Assembly (NCBI RefSeq): GCF_029637705.1
Contig: NZ_CP121252.1
Span: forward strand, 2,914,001 to 2,978,000
Origin: Citricoccus muralis
Lineage (GTDB): Bacteria > Actinomycetota > Actinomycetes > Actinomycetales > Micrococcaceae
Direction: 5' to 3'
Length of the DNA: 64,000 bases
Notes under the pieces: model-generated
The model's database searches: none
Told to the model about the DNA's origin: nothing
Seen by the model: only the letters and a program-made list of their open reading frames with translations
In this document: positions 61,299-64,000 of the stretch, piece after piece
Position numbering within the stretch: position 1 is the stretch's first letter
Layout of the letters: every line of letters starts with the position of its first letter
Position numbers and translations under genes: made by a program

Positions 61299-61741
61299 AT
61301 AGCCTTCCTAATTCTCCTGGATGCCTCTGTCCTCGTCCCCATGCCAACCCTGGACCTCTTGTTGCGACGAGGAGCGGCCCAACAATTCCCACCACTATGG
61401 TCTGCAGAGGTCCTCGAGGAAACAGAGCGAAGCCTGGTCAACAAACTCGGCACACCGCCGCAGTTCGCTCTGGCGCAGAACTCATTGTCACGTTCAATAC
61501 GAAGGACTTTCCTGCCGCGTCATCTACGCTCTTCGACATCGACGTGCGCACACCAGACGATTTCCTCTTGGGCCAGTTGGATTTGGACCCGGATGCGGTC
61601 GTCAGTGCAGTCAAAAAGATTCTCGCGACGATGCAGCACCCGCCCATGTCTTAGGACAAGTATCTTCAAGGCCTGGCACGATGCGGCCTGCCGCTCTTTT
61701 CGAGCAGTCTCGCCATCACCTGGAGGCAATTGCATCAGTGA
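61299..61741 (+). pseudogene. PIN-domain toxin remnant
   Basis: The PIN homology starts at once after the antitoxin stop with ATA GCC TTC, where a start codon is expected (ATA cannot serve). It continues with FLILLDASVLVPMPTLDLLL, PLWSAEVLEETERSLVNKLG, then jumps with a frame change into HTAAVRSGAELIVTFNTKDF, which ends in RTPDDFLLGQLDLDPDAVV and PPMS, followed by an in-frame TAG (61652-61654) and still recognisable KYLQGLARCGLPLF. About 50 residues, including the central acidic DRHVLA region, are missing. The toxin is thus inactive by four lesions: start, deletion, frameshift and stop. Confidence 0.8.
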
Positions 61742-61761
61742 GTCAGCGACGACTCACACGC

Positions 61762-62715
61762 TCAACTGCGCGCCCATTCATAGACGACGCGGTTGCGTAG
61801 CTCCACGAGATCAACGCTCATCTCCTCGAGAACCTTTTCCTCGGCTGTGGTTGCTTCCCACGCAGGCACTTCTCGTGCTTTACCGTCAGGTCCGGTCGAC
61901 ACCATGACCGACACACCATGAGCGAAGGAATGCATCTCGCGGGAAGTGCGGGAGCCGGTGCGCGCCCGGATCACGACGTAGACAGACCGCTTCGTGGTGT
62001 GCACAAGACGTGCTTCGATCTCCACCAGGTCCCCCGACCGGACCTCCCGCAGAAAGCGCACCCCGCCAGCGAACACCGCGACGACGGGGGCACCCACCCA
62101 CCGGGCGGCGCAGACATCGGCCGCAGCGTCGATCCAGCGAAGCACAGTGCCGCCGGGGACCTTGCCGCCGCGCGGGACCTCCTTAGTGGAGGCCACGAAC
62201 CGGAGAGTGACAATCTCAGCTGAGGTGTCTTCCGGTTCTGGGAATACGGCGGTATCAAGAGCGTCCTCCCCCGCGCGGTGCTCGACGCCGCGGCGCTCCG
62301 CGAGAGCACGACGGGCCAGCCCGCCTTCGGTCGTGGGCTCCCATGGGGGCACCGGGACAGGGTCACCAGCATCGTTCACGGCGGTGTAGATGAGCACGCA
62401 CTGGGTGGCGACGGTGGGCTGGCCGTCCTCATCGAGCTGCTCGGGCAGCAGCAGCCGCGTCTGCACGTGCACGGTCTTCTTGCCGGTGCGAATCAGTCGA
62501 GCCTGCACCACCACGGTGGACTCCACCGGCACGGAATGTTGGAAGCGCATATTGCCGACGTAGGCAGCGACCACGTTGGTGCGGGTCCAGGTGGCAGCCA
62601 TGGCGTATCCGGCCTTGTCGAGCCAGCTCATCACGGTACCGGCGTCGACGCTGCCGTCGGGAAAATCGTAGGCTTCGGCCCGGAAGTTCAGGGCAATCGA
62701 CGTTCGCGCGGGCAT
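61762..62715 (-). CDS. Acyl-CoA thioesterase with two hotdog domains
   Basis: A 317-residue protein with tandem hotdog folds. The first has AGTVMSWLDKAGYAMAATWTR and ESTVVVQARLIRTGKKTVHV; the second has GGTVLRWIDAAADVCAARW, AGGVRFLREVRSGDLVEIEA and RLVHTTKRSVYVVI. Such double-hotdog enzymes hydrolyse acyl-CoA. The first domain has Asn/Asp residues in VDAGTVMSWLD and the second in DAAADVC as catalytic candidates. ATG 62715 lies seven bases after TATTTT, a leaderless-type start; the frame remains open upstream but lacks homology. It is divergent from the HEAT-repeat gene. Confidence 0.87.
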   Translation of the reverse strand: MPARTSIALNFRAEAYDFPDGSVDAGTVMSWLDKAGYAMAATWTRTNVVAAYVGNMRFQHSVPVESTVVVQARLIRTGKKTVHVQTRLLLPEQLDEDGQPTVATQCVLIYTAVNDAGDPVPVPPWEPTTEGGLARRALAERRGVEHRAGEDALDTAVFPEPEDTSAEIVTLRFVASTKEVPRGGKVPGGTVLRWIDAAADVCAARWVGAPVVAVFAGGVRFLREVRSGDLVEIEARLVHTTKRSVYVVIRARTGSRTSREMHSFAHGVSVMVSTGPDGKAREVPAWEATTAEEKVLEEMSVDLVELRNRVVYEWARS

Positions 62716-62758
62716 ACTTAAGAAAATATCATTCCCCACCCTCCAGGAGGTTGCGACG

Positions 62759-63373
62759 GTGTTGCCTGAGGAATCCCCGACGCCCGAGTCTGCCCACATC
62801 ACCCCGACGTCTGCCACCCCGGCATCCGGGCCACGGCCCGATCCAGTGGCCGAGCGGGTGGAAGCCGCGGCGTTGCGACTGGGGGTGAATCCGTTGGTCG
62901 ATTGGGCCACGCGCCTGCTCACTGGGGCCGCGCAGCCGGACGACGACGGCGACCCGAGCATCGAGCTCCTCGGCGGAATGCCCGCCCTGGAACCCTGGAT
63001 GGCGCGGGTCTGGGCGGCTCAGGTGCTGCTGCACCGCTGGCATCACGCCGCAGCGCCTGCCGTAGTCACCGGGCTATCGGATGAGGCGTGGCAGGTACGC
63101 TCCGTGTGTCTGAAAGTCGCCGCGCTCCGCGATATCACCGACGCCGAGTTGACCGTCGTCTCCCGGCTCGATGACCCGGAGCCCTCGGTGCGAGTGGAGG
63201 CGGCAACGACCCTGGGCGAGCTCGGGTCTGTGGACACCTCCGGCACCATGATCGGGTTGAACAACGCCGTGATGTCCACAGATTCTGTGATGGCCGATGC
63301 CGCCGAACGCGCTTTGGAACGATTGGCGGAGCGCTTCGATCGACCCGACGTCCGCCCCGCGTCCCAGTACTGA
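62759..63373 (+). CDS. HEAT-repeat-like protein
   Basis: A 204-residue soluble protein. After a 35-residue Pro/Thr/Ser-rich N-terminus it is helical, with HEAT-like units: AVVTGLSDEAWQVRSVCLKVAAL, DDPEPSVRVEAATTLGELGS and ADAAERALERLAERF. HEAT proteins act as scaffolds or in phycobilin-lyase-like chemistry; no function can be given. GTG 62759 has AGGAGG eight bases upstream. Confidence 0.78.
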   Translation: MLPEESPTPESAHITPTSATPASGPRPDPVAERVEAAALRLGVNPLVDWATRLLTGAAQPDDDGDPSIELLGGMPALEPWMARVWAAQVLLHRWHHAAAPAVVTGLSDEAWQVRSVCLKVAALRDITDAELTVVSRLDDPEPSVRVEAATTLGELGSVDTSGTMIGLNNAVMSTDSVMADAAERALERLAERFDRPDVRPASQY

Positions 63374-63386
63374 GCCAGTCTGACGA

Positions 63387-64000
63387 TCAGACGGCGGTGA
63401 AGGTATCGGCCACGCGGGCCATGCCGGTCGCTGACTGCACGTCCTCGACCACCAGTCCGGTCTGAAACAGCGGCATCTCCGGTAGCCGTTCCCGCGCCCA
63501 GGTCAGGTGCTCGTCCTCGGAGCGGGCACGCGCCGCCAAAAAATCGCCTTGGTCGGCGGGTGAGCGCCGATTCACCACGGCCCCGACGATCGGCACTCCC
63601 GTGTGGCGCAGCTGCTCATGCAGTGCGATGGTCTCCAGCAGCGGCATCCGTTCGGCCAAGGCCACCATCACGAACCCGGTTTGCTCGGTGTCGTGCAGCA
63701 GCTCGCTATAACGCAGGAACAGCTCACGACGCCGCTCCAGCACCCGCCGGATGGTGCCGTCGCGCGAAGCACCCGGGTCCTGATCACCCTCGGAGCCGGG
63801 CAGCGCGTTGAGTGCGGCCGCATAGCGTTCGGAGCGCCGTCGACGAGACAGCATCCCCTCCACCCACGTGGACATCAGCTGCGGCAACTCGAGCAGCCGA
63901 GTGGTATGTCCCGTCGGCGCGGTGTCGAAGATGACGACGTCGAACGGCTCCGTCTGCTCCGATACCCGCCGGGTGGTGGCGATCTGCGCCATCCGCTCCA
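63387..64000 (-). CDS. ArsA/GET3-type ATPase (5' end outside window)
   Basis: The frame is open from 63387 through the right edge, so the start and the P-loop lie beyond the window. The 204 visible residues contain the family signature FDTAPTGHTTRLLELP (switch with the Asp that contacts Mg), a helical linker, the adenine-site region with VGAVVNRRSP, and the end part LPLFQTGLVVEDVQSA-like segment (read here as MPLFQTGLVVEDVQSATG). It belongs to the ArsA/Get3 group; actinobacterial members are usually paired with a second ArsA-like gene. A role in arsenic resistance is not shown. Confidence 0.85.
   Translation of the reverse strand, partial: ERMAQIATTRRVSEQTEPFDVVIFDTAPTGHTTRLLELPQLMSTWVEGMLSRRRRSERYAAALNALPGSEGDQDPGASRDGTIRRVLERRRELFLRYSELLHDTEQTGFVMVALAERMPLLETIALHEQLRHTGVPIVGAVVNRRSPADQGDFLAARARSEDEHLTWARERLPEMPLFQTGLVVEDVQSATGMARVADTFTAV

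Noticed and set aside
1-64000. tRNA/rRNA genes, insertion sequences, prophage genes
   Set aside because: No cloverleaf-like segment with CCA end, no transposase or integrase motif and no phage structural protein was recognised in any gap or frame.

Overview
The window is a high-GC, gene-dense stretch of an actinobacterial chromosome. The gene set fits a member of the Micrococcales (a Micrococcaceae-like organism): an ECF biotin transporter with a TetR-type repressor, a CsoR-CopZ-CopA copper operon, a DUF222/HNH protein and many transcripts that look leaderless. This placement is inferred from gene content, not from a marker gene. No rRNA, tRNA, insertion sequence, prophage or CRISPR array was seen.

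Layout. Bases 1-9.9 kb carry a membrane protein cut by the window edge, a glutaryl-CoA-dehydrogenase-like enzyme, an aldehyde dehydrogenase behind a perfect 18-bp palindrome, an unknown membrane protein, an MFS transporter, an aminotransferase and an AI-2E-type membrane protein. At 10.2-11.3 kb lies a decayed methionine ABC transporter locus (metN and metQ fragments joined by deletions). At 11.3-17.9 kb are a stress-type SDR and a ChaB/Rho-N protein, rlmN, a small membrane protein, a GMC oxidoreductase, a CDF metal exporter and a small secreted protein.

At 18.0-25.9 kb is a complete Wadjet (JetABCD) anti-plasmid defence operon, all on the minus strand with 4-bp start/stop overlaps. An uncharacterised polytopic membrane protein is encoded directly in front of jetA with a 1-bp gap and its own promoter-like box. 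At 25.9-28.9 kb is csoR-copZ-copA with a CsoR-type operator; a very similar operator precedes the CDF exporter at 16.4 kb. At 29.0-32.8 kb are an FMN-dependent lactate dehydrogenase behind an LldR-like operator, trpF, an aldo/keto reductase and an AlkD-like protein.

At 32.8-37.9 kb is a biotin uptake locus (bioY, AMP-ligase-like, thiolase, bioM, bioN) with a divergent TetR regulator and a shared palindrome. At 38.5-42.8 kb a PucR regulator faces an NCS1 nucleobase permease and an amidohydrolase. At 45-49.9 kb is an alcohol/aldehyde oxidation locus (DUF779, GAF regulator, aldehyde dehydrogenase, alcohol dehydrogenase) with CRP-like and palindromic sites. A 10-bp tandem repeat sits at the end of the alcohol dehydrogenase gene.

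The last part (50-64 kb) holds a ThDP enzyme opposite a CitE-like lyase, small membrane and secreted proteins, a MATE exporter, a CPBP protease, a heterodimeric ABC exporter, a decayed antitoxin/PIN-toxin pair, a double-hotdog thioesterase, a HEAT-like protein and the 3' part of an ArsA-like ATPase.

Two window-wide patterns stand out. About sixteen genes start 6-8 bases after a TAnnnT box, the arrangement expected of leaderless mRNAs. Two loci (metNIQ and the antitoxin/PIN pair) have decayed by internal deletions in several partners while still being recognisable.
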